The notes beneath the pieces are model-generated. The model was not told where the DNA came from. It worked only from the letters and a program-made list of their open reading frames with translations, and did no database searches. From the NCBI RefSeq assembly GCF_024166365.1, contig NC_064823.1, forward strand, positions 4,272,924-4,336,923: a DNA stretch of 64,000 bases, written 5' to 3'. Source of the DNA: Elephas maximus indicus (lineage: Eukaryota; Chordata; Mammalia; Proboscidea; Elephantidae). The translations under genes and the position numbers were made by a program. Of the stretch, positions 1 to 11,275 are shown piece by piece; the stretch's first letter is position 1; every line of letters starts with the position of its first letter.

Positions 1-2850
1 CCCCCTAATGAGACAGCCCGCTCTTTCCCTCCACTCTCTATTTTCGTGTCCTTTTCGCCAGCTTCTAACCCCCTCCACCCTCTCATCTCCCCCCCAGGCA
101 GGAGATGCCAACACAGTCTCAAGTGTCCACCTGATCCAAGAAGCTCACTCCTCACCAGCATCCCTCTCCAACCCACTGTCCAGTCCAATCCCTGTCTGAA
201 GAGTTGGCTTTGGGAATGGTTCCTGTCCTGGGGCAAAAGAAGGTCTGGGAGCCATGACCACCGGGGTCCTTCCAGTCTCAGTCAGACCATTAAAAGTCTG
301 GTCTTATGAGAATTTGGGGTCTGCATCCCACTGCTCTCCTGCTCCCTCAGGGGTTCTCTGTTGTGTTCCCTGTCAGGGCAGTCATCGGTTGTAGCTGGGC
401 ACCATCTAGTTCTTTTGGTCTCATGATGAGGTAGTTGCTGGTTCATATGGCCCTTTCTGTCTCTTGGGCTCGTAATTGCCTCGTGTCCTTGGTGTTCTTC
501 ATTCTCCTTTGATCTAGGTGGGTTGAGACCAATTGATGCATCTTAGATGGCTGCTTGCTAGCGTTTAAGACCCCAGACACCACTTTACAAAGTGGGATGC
601 AGAATGTTTTAATAGATCTTATTATGCCAATTGACTTAGATGTCCCCTGAAACCATGGTCCCCAGGCACCTGCCCCTGCTACGCTGGCCTTCGAAGCATT
701 CAGTTTATTCACGAAACTTCTTTGCTTTTGGTTTAGTCCAGTTGTGCTGACCTCCCCTGTATTGTGTGCTCTTTCCTTTACCTAAAGTGGTTCTTATCTA
801 CTATCTAATTAGTGAATACCCCTCTCCCTCCCCGCCCTCTCATAACCACAAAAGAATGTTTTCTTCTCAGTTTAAACTATTTCTCAAGTTCTTATAATAG
901 TGGTCTCTACAATATTTGCCCTTTTGTAACTAATTTCACTCAGCTAATGTCTTCCAGGTTCCTCCATGTTATGAAATGTTTCACAGATTCCTTACTGTTC
1001 TTTATCTATGCGTAGGGTTTTTAATACTCCATTGTGTGAATATACCATAATTTATTTATCCATTCATCCGTTGATGGGCACCTTGGTTGCTTCCATCTTT
1101 TTGCTATTGTAAACAGTGCTGCAATAAACATGGGTGTGCATATATCTGTTCAAGTAAAGGCTCTTACTTCTCTGGGATATATTCCAAGGAGCGGGATTGC
1201 TGGATCGTATGGTAGTTCTATTTCTAACTTTTCAAGAAAGCACCAAATCGATTTCCAAAGTGGTTGTACCATTTGACATTCCCACCAGCAGTACAGAAGT
1301 GTTCCAATCTCTCCACAGCCTCTCCAACATTTATTCTTTTGTGTTTTTTGGATTAATGCCAGCCTTGTTGGAGTGAGATGAAATCTCATTGTAGTTTTGA
1401 TCTGCATTTCTCTAATGGCTAATGATCGTGCACATTTCCTCATGTATCTGTTAGCTACCTGAATGTCTTATTTAGTGAAGCATCTATTCATATCTTTTGC
1501 CCATTTTTTAGTTGGGTTATTTGTCTTTTTGCAATTGAGTTTTTGCAGTATCATGTAGATTTTAGAGATCAGGCGCTGATCAGAAATGTCATAGCTAAAA
1601 ACTTTTTCCCAGTCTGTAGGTAGTCTTTTTACTCTTTTGGAGAAGTCTTCGGATGAGCATAAGTGTTTGATTTTTAGGAGCTCCCAGTTATCTAGTTTGT
1701 CTTCTACGTTCTTTATAATGTTTTCTATACTGTTTATGCCATGTATTAGGGCTCCTAACATTGTCCCTATTTTTTCTTCCATGATCTTTAACATTTTAGA
1801 TTTTATACTTAGGTCTTTGATCCATTTTGAGTTCGTTTTTGGCCATGGAGTGAGGTATCGGTCTTGTTTCATTTTTTTGCAAATGGATATCCAGTTATGT
1901 CAGCACCATTTGTTAAAAAGACTGTCTTTCCCCCATTTAACTGTTTTGGGGCCTTTGTCAAATATCAACTGCTCATATGTGGATGGATTTATGTCTGGAT
2001 TCTCAATTCTGTTCCATCGGTCCATGTATCTGTTGTTGTACCAGTACTGGCTGTTTTGACTACTGTGGTGGTATAATACGTTCTGAAATCAGGTAAAGTA
2101 AGGCCTTTCACCTTGTTCTCCTTTTTCAGTAATGCCCTATTTATCCGGGGCCTCTTTCCCTTCCATATGAAATAGGTGATTTGTTTCTGCATCTCATTAA
2201 AGAATGTCCTTGCGATTTGCATCGGAATTGCATTAAATGTATAGATCACTTTTTGGCAGAATAGACATTTTTATAATGTTAAGTCTTCCTATCCATGAGC
2301 AAGGTATGTCCTTCCACTTATGTAAGTCTCTTTTGGTTTCTTGCAGAAGTGTACTGGAGTTTTCTTTGTATAAGGCTTTTACATCTCTGGTAAGATTTAT
2401 TCCTAAGTATTTTATCTTCTTGGGGGCTACTGTAAATGGCATTGATTTGGTGATTTCCTCCTTCGATGTTCTTTTTGTTGGCGAAGAGGAATCCAAATGA
2501 TTTTTGTATGTTTATCTTGTATCCCAATGCTCTACTGAACTCTTCTATTAGTTTCAGTAGTTTTCTGGAGGATTCCTTAGGGTTTTCTGTGTTTAAGATC
2601 ATGTCATCTGCAAATAGAGATACTTTGACTTCTTCCTTGCCAATCTGGATGCCCTTTATTTCTCTACCTAGCCTAATTTCTCTGGCTAGGACTTCCAGCA
2701 CAATGTTGAATAAGAGTGTGATACAGGGCATCCTTGTCTGGTTCCCAATCTCAATGGGAAAGTTTTCAGGCTCTCTCCATTTAGGGTGATGTTGGCTGTT
2801 GGCTTTGTACAAATGCCCTTTATTATCCAACAACTCATTTTTAAAGGGGA
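1..2850 (-). mobile_element. LINE-1, 3' part of ORF2 plus 3' UTR, truncated
   Basis: Minus-strand L1 retrotransposon. From right to left it reads part of the ORF2 reverse transcriptase domain, including an FADDM active-site motif near 2600-2615, then the ORF2 C-terminal half (peptides containing [18 protein letters not shown] and [16 protein letters not shown] near 1150-1443), then roughly 1 kb of 3' UTR. ORF2 is broken into several frames, so the copy is dead. No poly-A (poly-T on this strand) is seen at the left, so the element runs out of the window. It is 5'-truncated near 2850, before the endonuclease domain. ORF2p normally nicks target DNA and reverse-transcribes L1 RNA. Confidence 0.93.
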
Positions 2851-2859
2851 ATTGATCTA

Positions 2860-4345
2860 CTGCATGCAATCAATAGGTCACTGAGCATGTTGGTTCTAGA
2901 TCAAGACAGTGAAGTCAGACATACATTTACTGTGTCTCCTTCCTAAGATCTTTTAGAAATAAAGTACATAAATTCAAAAAAATGTCAAAAGAATGAAACA
3001 ATAACATTGGAAACAAGAAAAGGCCAAAAATTTGGAGGAACTCCAAGAAGACAGAAACAGACAGGTTTGAATTACCAGGGAAATCAGAGTGGAAGAAAAT
3101 GTAGGACCACCAACAGTAAACATGGTTCTTCCCAAGGGTGCCTTGAAGAAACTCCAGGCCCAGAGTCAGCAAATACAAACAGCAGGAGAGGCTGAGGAGC
3201 AATTGCCAGGGTAATTGATTGAAGACTGGAATATGAAACTGCTGTACTAGTTATACCCTGCCCCGCCTCCAACACAGAAAAATGCTGGCACAGGTGGTTT
3301 TGCCTTCTAGATAGAACCAGGGAATTGCGTCAAAGAAAAGTGGATGACATGCCTTGGAAAGGCTCCTGAGGGTAATGAACCCGAAAGAGAAGCAGACCAG
3401 ATCAGGAGCTAACTCTGAACCTCTAAATGAGTCAGCAATATTAAAAAAAAAGAAAAAGGGAGCGGGGAGGACATGTTGAGGGGCTAAGCAGACTAAGGAA
3501 CAGAATGAAACCTTCCTTACACTGGCAAAGGTGGAGGTCCCCAGCCTGTGCCCCCTCTCACACATTCTACAGTGCATCCTGGCTGCCCACTCGCCACACA
3601 ACCTTCCCATGGAAACAGCTCTCCTCTTTCGCAAAGAGGCCTGAGGAAGAAACAGGCATACATACCCTCTGTGTATCTCAGGATACAAGAGAATATTGTA
3701 GACACAAAAGAAGAATAGGCTTCTATGAGGAATGGAACAATTAGAGAACTAGAAAATGTTCAGAAACTTAAAATGACTGCAAAATATAAATGTTCAGGCA
3801 ATCTCCTGAACTACAGAAGAGATAAAGGTATTAAAACATGAGAGAAGAGACATGGAGGATGAATCCGTATGGGCAACAATCTAACAGGAACTCAAGAACA
3901 TGAGAATAAGAGATAATCCAGTACATAAAATAATGCAAGAAATGATGGAAAAATTTCCTGCGCTATCTTTACAAGGAAAGGGATCATGCGATGCTGAGGC
4001 ATTTCTCCTGCTGACACTTTGGAATACCAACAGTAAGGAAACCCTCTAAGATTCTAGAGATAATTAGTACTCACAAAGATATTTAACATTCTGAGGAAAA
4101 AAAAATTTTATTACTGGGTATGTGTTACTTATGTAGTTTAAAAATATCAAGCCATGAAATTATTTTCAAATAAAATTCAGAAGAATGAACCACCTGAAAG
4201 AAAAATTCTAGAACTACATCTCAGCACATGTATTTGACCTACAAGATTTGAAAGGCAAACGTCTTCCTTCAGCAAACTCTCAATCATGGTTAACACCCAT
4301 GAAAACAAAACACAAAAAGGAAATGAAAAGTGTTATATTCAAGGT
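2860..4345. other. Unassigned DNA, no gene seen
   Basis: No convincing coding or repeat identity. The stretch is A-rich on the plus strand and has a purine run near 3440-3460. Short open frames near 3251-3688 and 3505-3744 overlap on opposite strands and show no domain. It may be an old diverged LINE or LTR fragment. Confidence 0.4.
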
Positions 4346-4351
4346 ATTATT

Positions 4352-4432
4352 AGAACCTACAATGTAATTTACTGTACCTTGTGAGTCAGAATTGACTCAA
4401 TGGCAACGGGTTTAGTTTTTTGGGGGGTGGGG
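4352..4432 (+). mobile_element. AfroSINE 3' tail fragment
   Basis: Only the tail remains: GTGAGTCAGAATTGACTC followed by GGCAACGGGTTTAG and a T/G-rich end. The tRNA-like head is missing. Confidence 0.6.
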
Positions 4433-4684
4433 GGTTGTATTGGACAAGATATTGAGAGAGCGTATTTGCAGACTGGCAAATGAACCTGCCCAAGTACCGG
4501 AAGCTCAAAGAGATGAGGATAGAAAAGAAGGGTAGGAAAGGAAGACAGCAAGAAATAATGTAATTTTGGTTGCGCTGTAATTTTTAAGTGTTTATTTTGA
4601 TGAACTTCTCATACTACTCCAATTCTGAAGATTGAATAAAAGTGGTTTTAGTATTTTTCTTTCTGCACAACCCCCCATAATCCA

Positions 4685-4885
4685 ATATCTGTTGCTGTCG
4701 GGTTGACTCTGACTCAGGGTAATGCCATGTGTTACAGAGTAGAACTGCTCCATAGGGTTTTCTTGGCTGTAATCTTTATGGAAGCAGATAGCCAGGCCTT
4801 TCTTTCGTGGCACTGCTGGATGGCTTTGAACCACTCACCTTTAGGTTAATAGCCAAGCACAAACCATTTGTGCCACCCAGAAACC
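4685..4885 (-). mobile_element. AfroSINE, long form
   Basis: Minus-strand copy with tail at left (GTTGCTGTCGGGTTGACTC) and degraded tRNA-like head at right (GTGCCACCCAG). The middle has the extra body segment (GCAGATAGCCAGGCCTTTC on the plus strand) that marks the long form. Confidence 0.8.
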
Positions 4886-4916
4886 ATGTGTAATGCAATT
4901 AAAAAAAAAAAAAAAA

Positions 4917-5116
4917 AATCCGCTGCCATTGAGTTGATTCCAACTCATAGTGACCCTATAGGATAGAGTAGAACTGCCCCATGGGGTTTCCAAGGCTGTA
5001 ATCTTTACGGAAGCAAACTACCACATCTTTCTCCTACAGAGCTGCTGGTGGGTTTAAACTGCCGACCTTTTGGTTGGCAGCTGAGCACTTTAACCACTCC
5101 ACCACCAGGGCGCCCT
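4917..5116 (-). mobile_element. AfroSINE, intermediate form
   Basis: Minus-strand copy preceded by an A-run at 4901-4917. The tail is at left, a body with GGCTGTAATCTTTACGGAAG is in the middle, and the tRNA-like head (B box in CTGCCGACCTTTTGG, then CCACCAGGG) is at right. Confidence 0.88.
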
Positions 5117-5130
5117 ATAATCCAATCCTA

Positions 5131-5286
5131 AACCCAAACCCACTGCCATCGAGTTGATTCTGACTCATAGTGATCCTATGGGACAGAAGAGAACTGCCCA
5201 TTCCGTTTCCAAGGAGCGCTGGTGGATTCGAACTGCCGACCTTTTGGTTAGCAGCTGATAACCACTTCGCCACCAGGGCTCCCATA
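5131..5286 (-). mobile_element. AfroSINE, short form
   Basis: Minus-strand copy of about 155 bp. The tail (GCCATCGAGTTGATTCTGAC) joins directly to the tRNA-like head (GGATTCGAACTGCCGACC is the complement of the B box). It sits just beside the previous SINE in the same orientation. Confidence 0.9.
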
Positions 5287-6003
5287 GCCCAACACCAGTC
5301 TCTAATTTTTGGAGGCATGAGAATCAACACGTTAGTAACAAACTTATTACAGGATTCCAAGCATTTAGTAAAACAAGTTTCCCCACTGGCTGTCCACTTG
5401 CGTTGTCAGTAAGTTGTGTCAACCCTGGCTATATGCCAAAATCACTAGATGCCCAGACCTCACTCACAAAGCTTGTAATTCAGAAGATACAAGTGGCGCC
5501 CAAGTGTTTTTTTGGACACCGTAAGGAGAAAAAGGTACTTTATATTAACATCCAAAACAGATGGTAATAACTTTCTTTCGCCCTTTTTCTCCTGGGCACC
5601 CTGCCCACATCCCTGACACTACATGTCAGGGGAACTGTATGTTTGCGTGTTGCTTTGAAACCAGGTAGAAACAAGGGGACAACTGATGTTTTTAAGTCCT
5701 TCCTGTGGGAAGGCTGATGTTCCCCCATTTTAAAGATGAGGACAAATCCAAAATATCTTCGCTGCTGTCCACGAAAGTTCAAGTGGGTCTACCATGAGGC
5801 CAGACACCCATGAATATCATCCTGCAGATCTCTAAGTATTTATTCAAGAATGATAACCATTTTAAGTGGCCATCAAGGCCTTACAAATGCTGATTAGTCA
5901 GGAGTGACTCCTAACAGCAAACGCAGATGCTGTGAGGCTACTTTCCTGTCTCCTTCCAAGACATCTCACTTCTCTTAAAAAACATCAAAGAAACCTATGT
6001 CTT
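5287..6003. other. Unique intergenic DNA
   Basis: No gene or confident repeat. A minus-strand open frame at 5540-5782 (80 codons) shows no domain and no splice context. Confidence 0.5.
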
Positions 6004-6034
6004 ATATATATATATATACACACACACATATATA
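6004..6034. repeat. (TA)n(CA)n microsatellite
   Basis: Alternating TA dinucleotides pass into ACACACAC and back to ATATAT. It abuts the next SINE cluster. Confidence 0.9.
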
Positions 6035-6345
6035 TGGTGACCCTATGGAAACCCTGGTGGCATAGTGGTTAAAAGCTACAGCTGCTGCTAACCAAAAGGT
6101 AGGCAGATCTAATCCACCAGGTGCTCCCTGGAAACTCTATGGGGCAGTTCTACTCTGTCCTGTAGGGTCAATATGAGTCAGAATCAACTGACGGCAACAA
6201 GGTGTTTTTTTCCTTCTATGTGTTTCAGAGTAGAACTGTGCTCTGTAGGTTTTCATGGCTGTGACCTTCCAGAAGTAGATGATCAGGCCTTTCTTCTGAG
6301 GCACCTCTGGGGAGTTTGAGCCCAGCATTTAACTGTTTGCACTAC
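6034..6345 (-). mobile_element. AfroSINE, long form, interrupted
   Basis: Long-form minus-strand SINE. A stub (GGTGACCCTAT) lies left of the plus-strand SINE at 6046-6205. The rest (GTGTTTCAGAGTAGAACTG through GCACTACCCAGGG) lies to its right. The short flank CCCTAT / TTCTAT may be the duplicated target. Confidence 0.6.
6046..6205 (+). mobile_element. AfroSINE, short form
   Basis: Starts GGAAACCCTGGTGGCATAGT. The A box, a degraded B box and the tail with GAGTCAGAATCAACTGACGG are all visible. It appears inserted in a minus-strand long-form SINE. Confidence 0.9.
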
Positions 6346-6370
6346 CCAGGGCATAATAATGGCATAAATA

Positions 6371-6532
6371 AAAAACAAAACAAAACCCAGTGTTGTCGAG
6401 TCAATTCTGACGCATAGCGACCCTATAGGACAGAAGAGAACTGCCCCATAGAGTTTCCAAGGAGCACCTGGAGGATTCGAATGGCTGACCCTTTGGTCAG
6501 CAGCTGTGCCACTTAACCACTACAGGGTTTCC
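6371..6532 (-). mobile_element. AfroSINE with perfect 15-bp TSD
   Basis: Minus-strand short form. It is flanked by identical ATAATGGCATAAATA at 6356-6370 and 6533-6547, the target-site duplication of LINE-type integration. Confidence 0.93.
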
Positions 6533-6876
6533 ATAATGGCATAAATACTTAACTCTAATTCCTTTCCACTCCTAAGGGCTGGTTTCACTGAGGTAAATGG
6601 TCTAGCTCAAGGATCTCTAGAACTGCCTGAGGCCCCAAGCCTAGAGGACTTAACACTCTTCCAGAGTCTTTTCAGGGTTTCTCAAACTTGCCAGGGATAA
6701 GTACTTTTGGAAAGGAAAGAATGGGGCTTGTAAAATGCTTTCCAGAAAGAATCACCTGGGGCACTTGTTAATCACACAATTATGCAGGCTTCGCCTCAGG
6801 AAATGATTCAGGTAGGTCTGTATTTTAAAAGTCCAGAAATCTGCATTTTAATGACTCTGGGGAGCACTGAACAAAC

Positions 6877-7036
6877 AAAAAAACTCATTGCCATAGAGTC
6901 AATTCTGACTCATAGTGACCCTACAGGACAGAGTAGAAATGGCCCACAGGGTTTCTAAGAAGAGCCTGGCAGATTTGAACTGCCAGGCTTTTGGTTAGCA
7001 GCCACAGCACTTAACCACTAAGCCACCAGGGTTTCC
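6877..7036 (-). mobile_element. AfroSINE, short form
   Basis: Minus-strand copy running from an A-rich tail and CATTGCCATAGAGTCAATTC to the head complement CACTAAGCCACCAGGGTTTC. Confidence 0.9.
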
Positions 7037-7838
7037 TGGGAGGCATCAGAAGCACACAAAGAGCCATAATGCCCTTTTCCGAAGGTGTTATCTCTGTGCC
7101 ACACCCCCATCTTCTTCCAGGCATTGTGTGGTCTTCTCTCCCTGCCCCACCCACCCTGTTCCCTCCCATCAAACTGCCTTCCTTTCATCTACTCAAAGTC
7201 ATCTTTTCCAAACAAATCCAACCACAAGAATGTCCCTTTCTTCTGAATTCCTGCCACAATTCCCGTGTGGCACAATGTAATATTTGACATTTAAAGGCTT
7301 TAGTAAAGCTCATAGATCAACGGATATCAATTGATCTTATTTATGCTTTCTTCCTAGGTAAAGTTCAGTGTTGCTGAGAGACATTAGGCAAGGTCCAATG
7401 GTTTGCAAATGTTCATATATAAGTGTGTTGAATGTGGTTCTGGAGACCTGGTTATTAACTCAAAAGCTCCCAGTTAGTTCACTGTGCTTACCACTGAATG
7501 CTACAGGCAGACGACACCTTAGTTTTCTCACAAGCAAAGCAATTTATTCTGTAGAAGCCTGGTAATTACAAGCTTTACCATTTCTTCCTTCTCATAAGCA
7601 GCTTACTCACATAGCTAAGAAAACAGAGACATCCGAAATAAAGCCGCCTCCTCAAATGAGCTGGTATTTGCCTTTAATACTGTACCAAGGAAAAAAAGCA
7701 GCATGTTCCAAGAGTGGAGAACAGTAGTTCAGCCAGCTCTTCATTATCTGAGGAGGGATCCGGAGGACGGCATTTATAAGCCCACGGATGACCTCCAGCT
7801 ACCATTTCATCCAGGAGCGTGGCAACTGCTGCCTCTTT
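7037..7838. other. Unique intergenic or intronic DNA
   Basis: No repeat or coding identity recognised. If the minus-strand gene at the CpG island is real, everything left of 11276 is downstream of its first exon and could be intron 1. Confidence 0.5.
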
Positions 7839-7840
7839 AT

Positions 7841-8003
7841 GGTGGCGTAGTGGTTAAGTGCTATGGCTGCTAACCAAAGGGTCGGCAGTACGAATCCGTC
7901 AGGTGCTCCCTGGAAACTCTATGGGGGCAGTTCTACTCTGTCCTATAGAGTCGCTATGAGTTGGAATCGACTCGATGGCACTGGGTTGTTTTTTTTTTTT
8001 TTG
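7841..8003 (+). mobile_element. AfroSINE, short form
   Basis: Full plus-strand copy: GTGGCGTAGTGGTTAAGTGC A-box region, GGGTCGGCAGTACGAATCC B-box region, tail ATGAGTTGGAATCGACTCGA, then a T-run. Confidence 0.93.
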
Positions 8004-8399
8004 GGGGTTTTATCCTTGCTTGAGGAAAGGTACCAAAACAGTCAATGAGATCATCTCCAAGGTCCCCCTCAAATTCTAACAACCATTGATTTGATGGCTC
8101 TTAAGGAGCTATACTCGTCTTCCCGGTAACCTCTGTTGCCAAGGAGACATAAGTTAGGAACTCTTAAGTGATTATCAAAGGAGGCAAGGTGTTGGGGTTC
8201 ATTACTTCTCCCCATCCCCAAAAAAGACTCTGGAGGGAAGAGTAGCTTTTAGCTTCTTCAAGGCCCCTCTCACATGTGGGGGCCAGATGTCCAAACTCTG
8301 TGGCATAGGAAAATCTGGAGAGTTTTGTTGTTATTTTGCTTGGGAATGTGGGGCCCACCATCAGGGGGTTCAGATTCAATAAGGTCTATGGTAGGACGC
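8004..8399. other. Unique intergenic or intronic DNA
   Basis: Nothing recognised. Short open frames show no domain. Confidence 0.5.
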
Positions 8400-8558
8400 T
8401 GGAGCCCTAGTGGTGCAGTAGTTAAGAGCTATGGCTGCTAACCAAAAGGTCAGCAATTTGAATCCACCAGCCGCTCCTTGGAAACCCCATGGGGCAGCTC
8501 TACTCTGTCCTGTAGGGTCGCTATGAGTTGGATCGGACTTGATGGCAATGAGTAAGGC
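8400..8558 (+). mobile_element. AfroSINE, short form
   Basis: Plus-strand copy from GGAGCCCTAGTGGTGCAGTA to CTTGATGGCAATGAG. Confidence 0.92.
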
Positions 8559-9016
8559 AGGATCCAAGAACTTGCGTTTTTAAAAAGCCCCCAATGCTGA
8601 TCCTACCTCTCCTCTCACCCTTGCTCATCCACACCTCTGCCTTCCCCCTTCCACTTGTGCTTTTTCTCAAACAAAACGCTCTATATTAATCTGTCAGTCC
8701 TAACCATGTTTCAAGGCCCAGCTCAGCTGCCAACTACTCTTTAAGCCTAAGAGGATTAACATTGCCGAAAGGGACTTTCTGCACTCCTGTGTCTGGTGCC
8801 ATTTGCAAACCGTTAACTACAAAAGAATAAAAGGTGTTTCCATTTCATTGAACAGTCATTTCTTTGTGCAAATCTCTTTCTCTACTGGGCAGTAAGCTCC
8901 TTAAGGGCAGAGTAGAGCTCATGTCCATTTACTTCCTCTAAAGTAAAGCGCCCACAGTGTGTGAGACACTCTGTCTAAACACCTTGAATGTATGAGTGAT
9001 TAAGCAATGAATGCAT
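8559..9016. other. Unique intergenic or intronic DNA
   Basis: No gene seen. The part near 8880-8990 (GGGCAGTAAGCTCCTTAAGG) reads like an ancient MIR/L2-type remnant, but I cannot place it firmly. Confidence 0.4.
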
Positions 9017-9017
9017 G

Positions 9018-9180
9018 AACCCTGGGGGTGTAGTGGTTAAGGGCTACAGCTGCTAACCAAGAGGTCGCCAGTTCAAGTCCGCCAGGTACTCCTTGGAAAC
9101 TCTATGGGGCAGTTCTACTCTGTCCTATAGGGTTGCTATGAGTCAGAATCGACTCGACGGCAGTGGGTTGGTTTTTTGGG
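9018..9180 (+). mobile_element. AfroSINE, short form
   Basis: Plus-strand copy with head GGGGGTGTAGTGGTTAAGGG and a well-preserved tail ATGAGTCAGAATCGACTCGA, then a T/G run. Confidence 0.92.
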
Positions 9181-9734
9181 GGGGGATGCCTTCACATATG
9201 TTTCTTCCAACAGTTGCTGAAGCTAAAGTGCAGCAAACAGGAAAACTGCCCAGACTTCATTGTAATTGTCTACAGTAGTTTAAGCACCACAAAATCGTTC
9301 ACTTTCTTTATCTGTAAAACTAGAGGATTTCAGAGAACTTTTAAAAAACTTTATCAGAACTTCCCTATGTCAAAAGCTTAACATTCCAGATGTTCTGACT
9401 TGAGCATTTACTGCTCAGTTAACAGCACAGCTGTCTGTATCTGTGTCACGGAGACTAAGCTATCTGTTTTCCCAAGACTTACCTGCTGATTAACCCCATC
9501 TTTGAGGGGCTTTGAAGGGATTTATGATGTGAGCCAATACAGGAGAAGATACCAACTGGTTTTACTTTTCTCTCACCTTAAAAATCACATTTCACTTGAA
9601 AATTTCCAGCAAAAAATAAATAAAATCCACACTAACAGTTATTAGGTGGGACTCATTCTAACAGTTATTTCACAAATGTGCCAAATTCCTACAGAGCTGA
9701 GGGAAAAAAAATCTATGACTGTCAGAGTCACTCC
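9181..9734. other. Unique intergenic or intronic DNA
   Basis: No gene or repeat recognised. Confidence 0.5.
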
Positions 9735-9743
9735 TAATAAGAA

Positions 9744-9905
9744 CAATGGAAGCCCTGCTGGTGTGGTGGTGAAGAGCTCTGACTGCTAAACGAAAGGTCG
9801 GCCGGCCGTTCAAACGCACCAGGTGCTCCCTGGAACCCTGTGGGGCAGTCCTACTCTGTCCTGTAAGGTGGCTGAGTCCAAATCGACTCGACGGCAATGG
9901 GTTTT
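9744..9905 (+). mobile_element. AfroSINE with 9-bp TSD
   Basis: Plus-strand short form with a diverged head, flanked by TAATAAGAA at 9735-9743 and 9906-9914. Confidence 0.9.
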
Positions 9906-9914
9906 TAATAAGAA

Positions 9915-10730
9915 TTTAAGAGTTCAGAGTCTCCAGTAACCAGATTAACACCCTAATTTTGAAAGTATATCCTGGCCTAAACATCGACCAATAATCTGAA
10001 TAGAATTTAGTTTTGGCTTCAATCAGATTTTGGATGATCACTTTTGTCAATTAAAGCGAGCCACAATGCATCTTTATATATTCTTCCTACTGCTCAATTT
10101 GGTGTTCTTAAATGAATTAAGAACTTTCTGCTGAAAATGTCGTTATAATCTGTACGGTTATACAGATGTCTTCAACAGAAACATCAATTTGAACGCAAGC
10201 AAAATTTGCTTTCTTACTGTTGTAACTGTCAGCTTTGAAAGCAAAACCCCCTTTCTCAATTTTAAAAAAAGCATGATTAATTTCTATTTAATTTGTGGCC
10301 ACTGTAATGTGTCCTCAGGCAGAAACTAAGGTGCCAAAGAGGCCAAGTCCAGGGTTTCATGATGTATAAAACTGGCTCTTGGCAAACAGAAAGCATCCAC
10401 CTTCACAAAATCTTGACCCAGGCATACAGGACAAAGAATGACAGAAGTATTAAGAGTAGAAGGCTCCAAATAAACGGAAAACCAATCAATACGTTCAAAT
10501 ACCTTGTTAACACGACTTAAGAAAGACCATCTAGGCCATGCAAGCCACAGCATCAACTAAGTGCCATTTTTTGCATAAAATTCTCCACAAATAGCATAAT
10601 AAAAAATATAGCCAACACATACAATTTGCGGCCTTGGAAAAGGGGTATTTAACGTTGTTGTAGGAGCGAGAGCTGCTGAAAGTTCGGCATCCAAGAATCA
10701 AACGGGAACCTAAACACAGTGTCCCGGTTC
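9915..10730. other. Non-repetitive DNA next to the CpG island
   Basis: No transposon signature. It includes a minus-strand open frame of 76 codons at 10326-10556 containing FLSRVNKVFERIDWFSVYL and a Cys-x2-Cys. I do not recognise a family, and the frame could be transcribed leader, intron or chance. Confidence 0.4.
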
Positions 10731-10734
10731 TTAC

Positions 10735-10770
10735 CTTGCGTGATGCGAGCCCCAGGCAAGGGAGGGCACG
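10735..10770 (-). other. Candidate splice donor and short flank, minus strand
   Basis: The minus strand reads CACGCAAG|GTAAGAACC, with the last exon base at 10735. This is a strong donor match. Between this donor and the minisatellite the minus strand has no other AG, so no acceptor is available within the short flank. The exon, if real, must include the minisatellite or start in it. Confidence 0.4.
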
Positions 10771-11105
10771 AGGAAAAGGGAGACGCGAAGAGGAAAAGGG
10801 AGACGCGAAGAGGAAAAGGGAGACGCGAAGAGGAAAAGGGAGACGCGAAGAGGAAAAGGGAGACGCGAAGAGGAAAAGGGAGACGCGAAGAGGAAAAGGG
10901 AGACGCGAAGAGGAAAAGGGAGACGCGAAGAGGAAAAGGGAGACGCGAAGAGGAAAAGGGAGACGCGAAGAGGAAAAGGGAGACGCGAAGAGGAAAAGGG
11001 AGACGCGAAGAGGAAAAGGGAGACGCGAAGAGGAAAAGGGAGACGCGAAGAGGAAAAGGGAGACGCGAAGAGGAAAAGGGAGACGCGAAGAGGAAAAGGG
11101 AGACG
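10771..11105. repeat. Perfect 20-bp minisatellite, 16.75 copies
   Basis: The unit AGGAAAAGGGAGACGCGAAG is repeated head to tail with no substitution visible: 16 full units plus 15 bases. Each unit has 9 A, 9 G, 2 C and no T on the plus strand, and two CpGs. With no T on one strand and no A on the other, no stop codon is possible in any frame. The long open frames over it on both strands are therefore a composition artefact. Perfect identity implies recent expansion or homogenisation. It adjoins the CpG island. Confidence 0.97.
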
Positions 11106-11275
11106 ACGTGAGCACTGCTCGGGAAGGCAGGCCCCGCTTCCCGGCCAGTGCGCCCTCCCCCGCCCAGGCCCCGGGCTCGCCATTCATTCCGCGCCGTCTC
11201 CGGCGGCGGCCCCGCTCCCGCTCCCGCGGCCTCCGCTCCCGCGGCCTTCTCCGCCCGGACCCGCCGCGCACTCAC

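Noticed and set aside
1637..2789. Plus-strand frames of up to 140 codons opposite the L1
   Set aside because: Antisense shadows of L1 ORF2 on the minus strand.
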